64,000 nt of DNA from JAEZAF01 sp964395665 (GTDB lineage: Bacteria > Chloroflexota > Anaerolineae > Aggregatilineales > Phototrophicaceae): the NCBI GenBank assembly GCA_964395665.1, contig CAYNDH010000004.1:1-64000 (forward strand), in the 5' to 3' direction. The notes beneath the pieces are model-generated. The model had not been told where the DNA came from. It did no database searches and was given only the letters and a program-made list of their open reading frames with translations. The stretch's first letter is position 1. Each line of letters begins with the position of its first letter. This document shows positions 17,106 through 25,867 of this stretch, one piece after another. Position numbers and translations under genes: made by a program.

Positions 17106-19109
17106 TTGACTACAGCAAAAGACCTTGAAACCCTGGCGATCAACACCATTCGCACACTCTCGATTGATGCGGTCGAACAGGCAAACAGCGGACATCCCGG
17201 CCTGCCGATGGGTGCTGCTCCGATGGCGTATACCCTCTGGATGCATTTTCTGCGTCATAACCCGCAGAATCCGCAGTGGCCCAATCGTGACCGCTTTGTG
17301 CTGAGTGCCGGTCACGGCTCGATGCTCATTTATTCCCTGCTCCACCTGACCGGCTATGATGTCTCACTCGATGAGATCAAGAATTTCCGTCAGTGGGGCA
17401 GCATTACCGCCGGCCACCCGGAATATCATCTGACTCCTGGGGTTGAAACGACGACCGGGCCGCTTGGTCAGGGCGCGGCAACCGCCGTCGGGATGGCGCT
17501 GGCAGAGAGCTATCTGGCTAAATACTTCAACCGCGAGAATCATCAGGTGGTTGATCACTACACCTACGCGCTCGTCAGCGATGGTGACCTGATGGAAGGC
17601 GTCGCGATGGAAGCCAGCGCACTGGCCGGTCACTGGGGCCTGCACAAGCTGATCTATCTGTATGACGCCAACGAGATCACACTCGACGGCCCCGCCAGGA
17701 TGACCTTCACCGAAAATATCCGCCTGCGCTATGAATCGTGGGGCTGGAATGTATTGCATGTCTATGAGGGGAATGACACGGCGTCGATCGCTCATGCCCT
17801 TGAGACAGCACGGGCGCAGACCGAAAAGCCGACGATCATCATCATCAACACCACCATCGGCTATGGCAGCCCCAACAAGGCGGGGACCAGCAAGGCACAC
17901 GGTTCACCGCTGGGCAAGGAAGAAGTGCGGCTGACAAAGGAATACTATGGCTGGCCGCAGGAAGCGTTCTACATCCCCGGTGAGGCGCTGGAACACTTCC
18001 GCAGCTCGGTTGAACGCGGCGCAGAGTATGAAGCGGAATGGCAGCAGACATTTGATGCATGGCGCACCGCCTATCCGGATCTGGCGCAGCAGTGGGATGA
18101 CGCCTACAGCAACCGTCTGCCGGAAGGATGGGATGCGGACCTGCCCGTATATGAAACAGGCAAGCAGATCGCAACCCGCAATGCATCCGGTGAAGTGCTG
18201 AACGCGATTGCGAAACATATCCCGACGATGATCGGCGGTGATGCCGATCTCGCAGGCAGTACCAAGACGCTGATCAAGGGTGGCGAGAATACCGGCCCCG
18301 GCAACGGCGCCGAGCGCAATATCCGCTACGGTGTCCGTGAACATGGGATGGGCGCAATCACCAACGGGCTGGCGGCCCACGGCGGCATTATCCGCCCGTA
18401 TTCGGCCACGTTCCTGACCTTCTCGGATTATATGCGCCCGGCGATGCGTATCGCATCACTGATGGCCGTGCCGAGTGTCTATGTCTTCACGCATGACAGC
18501 ATCGGGCTGGGCGAAGATGGCCCTACTCACCAGCCCGTAGAACACGTCATGAGCCTGCGTGCGATCCCGCAGCTATACGTTTTCCGTCCGGCGGACGCCA
18601 ATGAGACGGCTGGCGCATGGCATACCACGATGATGCTGGAATATTCCACGGCAGCGCTGATCTTCACCCGGCAGGATCTGCCGGTGCTGGAAAATGCCGA
18701 GCGCATCCGCGAAGGTGTGGCCCATGGCGGTTACGTTCTGGCGGACTGCGATGGGACGCCGCAGGTGATCCTGCTGTCTTCTGGCAGTGAGGTCCATATC
18801 GCGCATGATGCCTACAAACAGTTGATGAATGAAGGCATCAAAACGCGGGTGGTATCGCTGCCCTGCTGGGAATTATTCAACGAGCAGGATGAAACCTACC
18901 GGGAAAGCGTGCTGCCGGCGGGTGTCACTCGTCGCGTGAGCATTGAGGCCGGCATCACCCTGGGCTGGCAGAAGTATGTCGGTACACAGGGGGTCACGAT
19001 TGGCATTGATAAATTCGGTGCCAGCGCCCCCTACGAACGCATCTATGAAGAATACGGCCTGACACCTGCTCATGTCGCAGACGCCGCCAGAAGTCTGGTG
19101 AACGGGTAG
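17106..19109 (+). CDS. tkt: transketolase
   Basis: A 667-residue transketolase of normal length, starting with TTG at 17106 behind AAGGAG (9-base spacing). It transfers two-carbon ketol units between sugar phosphates in the pentose phosphate pathway, using ThDP and Mg2+. Visible features: SGHPGLPMGAAP near 28-39, the ThDP motif GDGDLMEG (about 159-166), the pyrimidine-domain sequence SIGLGEDGPTHQPVEH, and the C-terminal SIEAG region. It has its own unit, separated from the E2 gene by a terminator, and is followed by a palindromic repeat. Confidence 0.95.
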   Translation: MTTAKDLETLAINTIRTLSIDAVEQANSGHPGLPMGAAPMAYTLWMHFLRHNPQNPQWPNRDRFVLSAGHGSMLIYSLLHLTGYDVSLDEIKNFRQWGSITAGHPEYHLTPGVETTTGPLGQGAATAVGMALAESYLAKYFNRENHQVVDHYTYALVSDGDLMEGVAMEASALAGHWGLHKLIYLYDANEITLDGPARMTFTENIRLRYESWGWNVLHVYEGNDTASIAHALETARAQTEKPTIIIINTTIGYGSPNKAGTSKAHGSPLGKEEVRLTKEYYGWPQEAFYIPGEALEHFRSSVERGAEYEAEWQQTFDAWRTAYPDLAQQWDDAYSNRLPEGWDADLPVYETGKQIATRNASGEVLNAIAKHIPTMIGGDADLAGSTKTLIKGGENTGPGNGAERNIRYGVREHGMGAITNGLAAHGGIIRPYSATFLTFSDYMRPAMRIASLMAVPSVYVFTHDSIGLGEDGPTHQPVEHVMSLRAIPQLYVFRPADANETAGAWHTTMMLEYSTAALIFTRQDLPVLENAERIREGVAHGGYVLADCDGTPQVILLSSGSEVHIAHDAYKQLMNEGIKTRVVSLPCWELFNEQDETYRESVLPAGVTRRVSIEAGITLGWQKYVGTQGVTIGIDKFGASAPYERIYEEYGLTPAHVADAARSLVNG

Positions 19110-19465
19110 AGGCTGAACACAAACCTCACCCCTGCCCCTCTCGGCGCGATAGACCTGCGCCTGGAGAGGGGATTGAGGGGTGAGGCAGACCACGACCCAA
19201 TCGTCACTGTGGCATTGTGCACAAACACCGGACAGGAATCATCGTCCCTTCCTGCTTATTTCTTTAGAATTTCATGAATTTCATCCGCTGAACAGCCTCA
19301 TAACCGACTTTTTGAGCCACTCTATCATATAAGCCTCAACAAGTTCTCTATCGCATTCTGCACAAAATCCTGTATTGTATAAATTGACCGAATTGTCGCC
19401 CAACGATTCAGAATTCGGTTATCGTAAGCACATCTAATAGATCAGGGATTTTTAGGAAACAAATA
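19110..19465. other. intergenic region with a family B repeat and an inverted repeat
   Basis: 356 bp without a gene. The first part holds the family B palindromic repeat (19124-19185). The rest is AT-richer and should contain the promoter of the oxidoreductase gene. A perfect 8-bp inverted repeat ACCGAATT (19387-19394) / AATTCGGT (19412-19419) lies about 45 bp before the start codon and could be an operator; no regulator can be named. Confidence 0.5.
19124..19185. repeat. palindromic intergenic repeat, family B copy 1
   Basis: Outer arms CCTCACCCC (19124-19132) and GGGGTGAGG (19177-19185), with inner arms CCCCTCTC and GAGAGGGG. The same arms recur at 42902-43121, 51630-51681 and, as a half copy, 59797-59807. 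It follows the transketolase stop and may also stabilise or terminate that transcript. Confidence 0.8.
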
Positions 19466-22400
19466 ATGGTTAAAGGTGCTGAAGCCTCGAACGACCTCGG
19501 GGGTCTTCCAATTCACGATGTTCATACACCGTCACAGAAAAGTCAGAGTCTCCCCTCCCGCCGTCCGGTACATTTAGAAAACTTCACACTCGATGCTAAA
19601 TACCTTCAGGAAGAAGGCACGATCCTGCTTTCGGGTATACAGGCACTGATGCGCCTGCCGCTGGATCAGCGTCGGGCTGATCTGCGCCGTGGGCTGAACA
19701 CAGCCACACTGATTTCCGGCTATCGCGGTTCGCCCATCGGCGGGCTGGATATGCTGCTCCAGCAGAATCAGAAGATCCTTCAGGATCATGAAGTCGTCTT
19801 TATCCCCGGCGTGAACGAAGATCTGGGCGCGACAGCCGTTTTCGGCAGTCAGCTTGCCAATCTGCTGCCACAGCCGAAATATGACGGCGTCCTTGGCATC
19901 TGGTACGGCAAAGCGCCGGGACTGGACCGGAGCAACGACGCGATCAAACACGCCAATTTCGCCGGTGTGGGCCGTCACGGGGGCGTAATCGCCGTCGCAG
20001 GGGATGATCCCAACGCCAAATCTTCAACCCTGCCCTCTGCGACCGAGATGTCGATGTGGGACTCGCTCATGCCGGTGCTGTTCCCCGGAAATGTGCAGGA
20101 AGTCCTTGACTTTGGCCGCATCGGGTTTGAACTCTCGCGCTATTCCGGCTTATGGGTCGGATTCAAATTCGTCACCAATATCGCCGACGAATTCAGCAAT
20201 GCCGAAGTCACGCCGGATCGCATCCAGATGCAGCACCCGGAATTTGTCTACAAGGGCAAACCGTGGCAGCACAACCAGAACCCGCATCTGCTGACACCCT
20301 ACAGCCTCTCGATTGAGCGGGAGATCATGGAAGGTCGGCTGGAAGCAGCGCGGCTGTTTGGCGCACTCAACCAGCTTAACCGCGTCACTGTCCGCACCGC
20401 TGATGACTGGATCGGGATCGCTGCTGCTGGCAAAACTTACTACGATGTCCGGCAGGCATTTCAGGAACTTGGCCTTGATGATGAGATGCTCCAGCACTAC
20501 GGCATCCGCCTGCTGAAGATCAATATGCTGGCGCCGGTGGACAGCGGAAGCATCCGCGAGTTCGCTTACGGGCTGGAAGAGATCGTCGTCATTGAGGAAA
20601 AGCGCGCCTTTGTCGAGCTGTTCATCCGTGACGCCCTGTATAACCTCACAGATCGTCCGATGCTGATCGGCAAGAAGGACGAATACGATCAGGTTTTTGT
20701 CCCGCAGTTCGGAGAACTCAATTCGGATGAGATCGCACGGCTGCTGGTCAAGCGCCTGAAAAGACAGCTTCCGGCAGACCTGCTCGAACAGCGCATGAAG
20801 CTGCTGGACGCGCCGGTGCAGTCGATGTCACTGCCGCTGCTGCCCGTGAATATCCAGCGCACGCCGTATTACTGCTCCGGCTGCCCGCACAACACATCCA
20901 CTATGAATGTGCCGGAAGGTTCACTGGTCGGCGCGGGCATCGGCTGCCATACCATGACGGTCCTGATGGATGGCAGCAAGGACAGCATCGTCGGCATTAC
21001 GCAGATGGGCGGCGAGGGCGCGCAGTGGGTCGGCGCATCGCCGTTCACTGAAACCTCTCACCTGTTCCAGAATCTGGGTGACGGCACGCTGTTCCATTCC
21101 GGCACACTGGCGATCCGTCAGTCGGTGGCGGCCAATGCCCATATCACCTATAAAATCCTGTGGAACTCTGCCGTCGCCATGACAGGCGGGCAGCATGTTG
21201 ATGGCGGGATGCCGCTGCCCGATCTGACTCACCTGCTCCATGCAGAAGGCGTTCGGCGGATCATCATCACCAGCCCGACACCCGAAGAATATGACCCGCA
21301 TCTGAACTGGGCATCCGGCGTTGAGATCTGGCATCGCGATCGCATCATCGAAGCGCAGGAAGCGCTGGCCCAGATCCCCGGCGTCACTGCCCTGATTCAC
21401 GATCAGGAGTGCGCCGCCGAATTACGCCGCAAGCGCAGCCGTGGAATTGTGCCCGAACCGCCCACTCGTGTCTTCATCAACGAGGCGGTCTGCGAAGGCT
21501 GCGGTGACTGCGGTGATAAATCCAACTGCCTGAGTGTTTTCCCGGTTGAAACCGAATTCGGACGCAAGACACAGATTCACCAGTCGTCCTGCAACAAGGA
21601 TTACACCTGCCTGAAGGGTGACTGCCCGGCCTTCCTGACTGTGATCCCGAATACCGAGCAGTTGAAGGCACGTAAAAAGGACATCTACGAGCTGAATGAA
21701 GTGCTGCCGGAGCCGAAATACGTCACCGAGCGCGTCGCCAATATCTATATGGTCGGAATCGGCGGTACAGGTGTCGTCACCACCAATCAGATCGTCGCCA
21801 CTGCCGCCGTGATCGATGGCAAATACGTCACCAGCCTTGACCAGACCGGCATGAGTCAGAAAGGCGGCCCGGTCGTCTCGCATCTCAAGGTCCTTGATCA
21901 GCCGGACGAAGGCGCGAACCAGATCTCGCTGCGCTCTGCCGACTGCTATCTGGCATTCGACCTGCTCGGCGCGACCAACTTCAAAAATCTGGCGCACACC
22001 GATCCGAACCGCACGGTCGCGATTGTCTCCACCAGTGAAGTCCCGACCGGCGGGATGGTCGCCAGCACTGCTATTCGCTATCCCGGTATGCACCCGCTGA
22101 TCCGCGTTGTGGAAGAACATACCCGCGCCGCCGACAATGTCTACTTCGATGCTGTCGGGCTGAGCGAGATGCTCTTCGCATCACACATGCCCGCCAATAT
22201 GATGGTGATCGGCGCGGCTTACCAGCGCGGCCTGATCCCGGTCAGCGCGGCTGCGATTGAAAAGGCGATTGAGCTGAACGGCGTGGCGGTCAAGGCCAAT
22301 CTGAACGCCTTCCGTGTAGGCCGCAAGATCGTGCTGGACCCGGATTTCGTCGCCACGCTGAAGCCGAAGCGCGCCGGTGATCTGGAAATCACGCCCGAGA

Positions 22401-23074
22401 TCACACCCGAAGCCGCCACCCTGATCCACCGCATCGGCGCACCAGAAGAGAGTGAATTACGCCATCTGCTCGAGATCCGCGTGCCGGAACTGATCGAATA
22501 TCAGAACGCCGCCTACGCTGCATCCTATGTCGATCTGGTGCGTGAAGTGTACATCCGCGAACAGACCATCTGCCCCGGCATCACACGCCTGAGCGAAGCG
22601 GTCGCACGCTATCTGTTCAAACTGATGGCGTATAAGGACGAGTACGAAGTCGCACGCCTGCATCTGAAGCAGGAGCTGGATCGCGAGATCACGGCGCAGT
22701 TTGGCGATAACGCCCAGGTGCGTTACATGCTGCACCCGCCCATCTTCCGCTCACTTGGCATGAAGAAGAAACTGGCACTCGGAAGCTGGTTCGATCACGG
22801 CTATCGTATGCTGACCCGTATGAAAAGCCTGCGCGGGACACCGCTGGACGTCTTCGGCTATGCGAAAGTCCGCCGAGTGGAGCGCGACCTGATCCAGCAG
22901 TATCGCGATCTCGTGCAGCAGATGCTCGCTGCGCTCTCGCCAGCAACGTATGATACCGCTGTCGAACTGGCCGAACTGCCGGACATCGTGCGCGGTTATG
23001 AGGACATCAAACTGCGCAATGTCGAGCAGTATCAGCAGCGCGTGGAAGAGCTTCGGGCAAAGCTGATTCAGTAG
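19466..23074 (+). CDS. indolepyruvate:ferredoxin oxidoreductase-type enzyme, fused subunits
   Basis: A 1202-residue single-chain 2-oxoacid:acceptor oxidoreductase. The pyrimidine-binding part lies near the N-terminus (TLISGYRGSPIGGLDMLL, GVNEDLGATAVFGSQ). The ThDP pyrophosphate-binding part includes YYCSGCPHNTSTMNVPEGS and GIGCHTM. Two 4Fe-4S clusters fit CEGCGDCGDKSNC (about 676-688) and the CxxxxxCxxxxC run near 709-720, and the gamma domain follows (GIGGTGVVTTNQ, about 764-775). It oxidatively decarboxylates aryl or other 2-oxo acids to acyl-CoA while reducing ferredoxin. The fused form is known from several aerobic or facultative bacteria. A C-terminal 200-residue region is typical of this fused type. 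It forms a monocistronic unit ended by a strong terminator. Confidence 0.92.
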   Translation: MVKGAEASNDLGGLPIHDVHTPSQKSQSLPSRRPVHLENFTLDAKYLQEEGTILLSGIQALMRLPLDQRRADLRRGLNTATLISGYRGSPIGGLDMLLQQNQKILQDHEVVFIPGVNEDLGATAVFGSQLANLLPQPKYDGVLGIWYGKAPGLDRSNDAIKHANFAGVGRHGGVIAVAGDDPNAKSSTLPSATEMSMWDSLMPVLFPGNVQEVLDFGRIGFELSRYSGLWVGFKFVTNIADEFSNAEVTPDRIQMQHPEFVYKGKPWQHNQNPHLLTPYSLSIEREIMEGRLEAARLFGALNQLNRVTVRTADDWIGIAAAGKTYYDVRQAFQELGLDDEMLQHYGIRLLKINMLAPVDSGSIREFAYGLEEIVVIEEKRAFVELFIRDALYNLTDRPMLIGKKDEYDQVFVPQFGELNSDEIARLLVKRLKRQLPADLLEQRMKLLDAPVQSMSLPLLPVNIQRTPYYCSGCPHNTSTMNVPEGSLVGAGIGCHTMTVLMDGSKDSIVGITQMGGEGAQWVGASPFTETSHLFQNLGDGTLFHSGTLAIRQSVAANAHITYKILWNSAVAMTGGQHVDGGMPLPDLTHLLHAEGVRRIIITSPTPEEYDPHLNWASGVEIWHRDRIIEAQEALAQIPGVTALIHDQECAAELRRKRSRGIVPEPPTRVFINEAVCEGCGDCGDKSNCLSVFPVETEFGRKTQIHQSSCNKDYTCLKGDCPAFLTVIPNTEQLKARKKDIYELNEVLPEPKYVTERVANIYMVGIGGTGVVTTNQIVATAAVIDGKYVTSLDQTGMSQKGGPVVSHLKVLDQPDEGANQISLRSADCYLAFDLLGATNFKNLAHTDPNRTVAIVSTSEVPTGGMVASTAIRYPGMHPLIRVVEEHTRAADNVYFDAVGLSEMLFASHMPANMMVIGAAYQRGLIPVSAAAIEKAIELNGVAVKANLNAFRVGRKIVLDPDFVATLKPKRAGDLEITPEITPEAATLIHRIGAPEESELRHLLEIRVPELIEYQNAAYAASYVDLVREVYIREQTICPGITRLSEAVARYLFKLMAYKDEYEVARLHLKQELDREITAQFGDNAQVRYMLHPPIFRSLGMKKKLALGSWFDHGYRMLTRMKSLRGTPLDVFGYAKVRRVERDLIQQYRDLVQQMLAALSPATYDTAVELAELPDIVRGYEDIKLRNVEQYQQRVEELRAKLIQ

Positions 23075-23109
23075 CAGTATGATGCCAGTAGCAGCATTGT
23101 GAGATAACA

Positions 23110-23145
23110 AAAACGGCGAGTCAGGTCAGTCTGACTCGCCGTTTT
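23110..23145. terminator. bidirectional intrinsic terminator
   Basis: A perfect 15-bp stem AAAACGGCGAGTCAG (23110-23124) / CTGACTCGCCGTTTT (23131-23145) with a 6-base loop. T-runs on both strands fit its position between convergent genes. Confidence 0.95.
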
Positions 23146-23168
23146 GATTCATACCAGATTCCAGGGTG

Positions 23169-24398
23169 CTACCAGCTTCCGCTGGCCCCGCCGCCGGATG
23201 AGCTTCCACCGCCGAACGAACCGCTCGACGATGATGAAGACGACGAACTCGACGAACTGAAACCCGATGACGAACTGCTGCTCTCGCTACAGTCGCGCAT
23301 GGGGATCACTTCTTCCCATGTATTCTCATAACGGCAGTTGGCGCAGCGCTCGCTTCCCTCTCGCAGGCCGGTGGAATAGCAGGTTGCGGAGTCAATGACG
23401 CGGGAATCGCGGCCAAGTGTCTTGTAATTGCAGTTCGGGCAGTGCGAGTAAAAACTTAACCCGTAGTAGTCGAAAACCTGATGCGTGCCGCAGTCGTCGC
23501 ACTTCCAGACATCGTAATCGACCGAACCGATACTCTCTTCGGCACGCTGGCCGTCGGTCAGGAATTCGTCATCGGCATATTCGTCCAACCGGTGCATATT
23601 GATCCCACAGTTGGGGCATTTACGCGGACGCATCCGCAGCATGCGCCGGACTCCCAGAAATCCGCCGCCGGCCAGCGCTGCCAGTCCCCCCACAGCCATC
23701 GGTGTCGAGACTGAAATCCCCTCATCGCTGTTACTGCTGGTATTCGTCGATGTCCCGACCGACGAGACCGACTGTGTCGCACGTGGGCGCGGTGTCGTGA
23801 GGACACCCGCTCCATTGGATGCAGTCGAGCTTTCAAAAACACCCTTCTCGACCTTGATGACATCCGCCACCTGAATCAGCGTGTCATAGATGCCTGCTTC
23901 GTAATCCCCAGCGCGGAAACGCGGCAGTGCATACGCATCAATCACCGTCTGCATGTCATCGTTCAGGGTGCGCTCATAGCTCACGCCGACTTCGACGCGG
24001 ATCTTACGGTCATCCACACCCATCAGGATCATTACACCATCCGAGTCCTGATCACCGACGCCCCATGTGTTAAACAGTGAGGTCGCAAACTGTTCAAAGG
24101 TGCTGTCCGGCGTATCATAATCCTGATAGGAGCCAATCGTGACCACCGTCGCTTCAACACCGGCAGTCTCACGCAGATCCTGCAAAATGCCGGTCATATC
24201 CGCTTCCACGTCGGCGCTGATCAGCCCGGCGAAGTCATTGACAAAAACACTGTCATAACCAGGATACTGTCCACGTGACGGCGTCGGCTGGACCGGCGGT
24301 GTTGATGCCGTCTGGGCCAGCGCCGCCCCTGTGACGGTCAGCAGCAGGATCAGGGCTGACAGGTGTATCAGAGATCGAGCTTTCATTCTGACTTGCAT
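23169..24398 (-). CDS. TPM-domain (YgcG-like) membrane protein with zinc ribbons and a Ser/Gly tail
   Basis: A 409-residue protein with a signal peptide (about 1-29; a start at the second ATG, 24386, is equally possible). A TPM domain follows (about 50-185; VNDFAGLIS, DGVMILMGVDDRKIRVEVG), then a Ser/Thr-rich linker and one TM segment (about 232-252). The cytoplasmic half has four CxxC pairs (261-264, 300-303, 320-323, 352-355), suggesting two zinc-ribbon modules. The tail is nearly pure Ser and Gly (371-407). TPM proteins are proposed phosphatase-like or photosystem/envelope maintenance proteins; the paired zinc ribbons are the unusual part. It is followed by the bidirectional terminator. 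Confidence 0.85.
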   Translation of the reverse strand: MQVRMKARSLIHLSALILLLTVTGAALAQTASTPPVQPTPSRGQYPGYDSVFVNDFAGLISADVEADMTGILQDLRETAGVEATVVTIGSYQDYDTPDSTFEQFATSLFNTWGVGDQDSDGVMILMGVDDRKIRVEVGVSYERTLNDDMQTVIDAYALPRFRAGDYEAGIYDTLIQVADVIKVEKGVFESSTASNGAGVLTTPRPRATQSVSSVGTSTNTSSNSDEGISVSTPMAVGGLAALAGGGFLGVRRMLRMRPRKCPNCGINMHRLDEYADDEFLTDGQRAEESIGSVDYDVWKCDDCGTHQVFDYYGLSFYSHCPNCNYKTLGRDSRVIDSATCYSTGLREGSERCANCRYENTWEEVIPMRDCSESSSSSSGFSSSSSSSSSSSSGSFGGGSSSGGGASGSW

Positions 24399-24494
24399 CC
24401 TCTCATCGTCAATCGATTATCCGACTCTCACTATATGCGAATCGCCGGACTCTGAGACACCCAGTCTTTAGGGAATCCATTGACCTGAATTGTG

Positions 24495-25826
24495 CTATTC
24501 GGTCTTGAGCGCGATCACTGGCGGAAGCCGCGCCGCCCGCAGCGCCGGATATAAGCCAGCGCCGATCCCGACCGCTGTCGCCAGCACCAGCGCGAAAAGC
24601 GCCAGTTCCGGCGGGATCACAAACAGATTGCCGCCGATCTGTGACGGATCAATCGGCAGGAAGATCATCCCACCGCCACCCTGATCACCCGTCGGCAGAT
24701 TAGCAATCGCCGAATTGACGAGATTCTGAAGTACCGCCGCCACACCGACACCGGCGATCCCCCCGCACAGCCCAACCAGCGCCGCTTCGATCAGAAACAC
24801 GGTCAGCACATCGCGATCCGTCGCCCCGATGGCCTTCATCAGCCCGATCTCACGGGTGCGTTCCAGAATCGCCATTGTCATGGTATTTGCCACGCCGAAC
24901 GCCGCCACCAGCAGCGCGACGCCGCCTACGCCGCCCAGCATCAGACGCATGGTGCCGAAGAAGCCGTTGAGCTGATTCAGGAATTCGCCCATGCCGCCGG
25001 TCTGAAAGCCGAGCTTGCGAATCTCTTCCGAGACCTGATTGGTGGTCTCGCGGCTGGTGGCACGCACCGTCACCTGATCGTAGACGAACGTTTTCGGATC
25101 AGTCGGCTGGCCGGTCATCCATTCGTTGAGGTCGATCACATCCAGAATCGGCATAAGTACGGCGTAATCGAAATTGCTGGAACCGGGGGCCAGCTTCCCG
25201 ACGAAACTGGCGTTAATCCGCTTGGTTTCAATCGTGTCAGACCAGCGGGTTGCGGTCATCTTCAAACCGGTTTCATTGAAGAGATCAACCGCTATCGGCT
25301 GCCAGTCATCAATATCCGCCGAAGGATCACTGAAGTAGTCGCCGGCGGCAGAGCCAACCAGCATTTCACCTTCTCCCAGACGAAACTCGCCTTCAGCAAT
25401 TGAAAGCCCCAGATACGGCAGAAGACGCGGGTCCACACCGACCACCGAAACCCAACCCTGATATTTTTCGGCAGTCGTGATCTCCAGTCCGCCCTGAAAA
25501 TTCACCACCGGGATGACGGCCTCAACACCTTCGATCTGCCACATGCGCGCCACGTTCTCGGCGGTTAGCTGCGCCAGTTCTTCCTGTTCTTCGCCACCGC
25601 CGCCCCCGCCCCGGCCCCATCCGCCGTAATTCGGCCAGACCTGAATTTCCGTCAGGCTGCCGCTCTGACCGATGCCTGCTTCAGCAGCATTCTGCAAGCC
25701 GATTGTCAGGGCAATCAGCAGGATGACGGCGGCAGTTCCCACCAGGACACCGCCAGCCGTCATCGCCAGCCGCGCCCGCGCCCGCAGAAGATTACCGATC
25801 GCTAATTGTGCGAGTTCATAAAACAT
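24495..25826 (-). CDS. MacB-like ABC transporter permease
   Basis: A 443-residue permease of the MacB/FtsX (type VII ABC) class. It has one TM helix at the N-terminus (about 20-45), a large extracytoplasmic MacB-PCD domain (about 50-300) with a Gly-rich insertion (WGRGGGGGGEEQEE), and three C-terminal TM helices around 310-430 containing the usual EIGLMKAIGATDRDV coupling loop and a LYPALRAARLPPVIAL end. It is the last gene of a four-gene operon with an ATPase, a CARDB protein and a Yip1-like protein. MacB-type systems use mechanotransmission to drive work outside the membrane; the substrate here is unknown. Confidence 0.9.
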   Translation of the reverse strand: MFYELAQLAIGNLLRARARLAMTAGGVLVGTAAVILLIALTIGLQNAAEAGIGQSGSLTEIQVWPNYGGWGRGGGGGGEEQEELAQLTAENVARMWQIEGVEAVIPVVNFQGGLEITTAEKYQGWVSVVGVDPRLLPYLGLSIAEGEFRLGEGEMLVGSAAGDYFSDPSADIDDWQPIAVDLFNETGLKMTATRWSDTIETKRINASFVGKLAPGSSNFDYAVLMPILDVIDLNEWMTGQPTDPKTFVYDQVTVRATSRETTNQVSEEIRKLGFQTGGMGEFLNQLNGFFGTMRLMLGGVGGVALLVAAFGVANTMTMAILERTREIGLMKAIGATDRDVLTVFLIEAALVGLCGGIAGVGVAAVLQNLVNSAIANLPTGDQGGGGMIFLPIDPSQIGGNLFVIPPELALFALVLATAVGIGAGLYPALRAARLPPVIALKTE

Positions 25827-25867
25827 GGATCTGTCGCAGCCCCCTGCCAGCTAACTTTCGGGTATGA

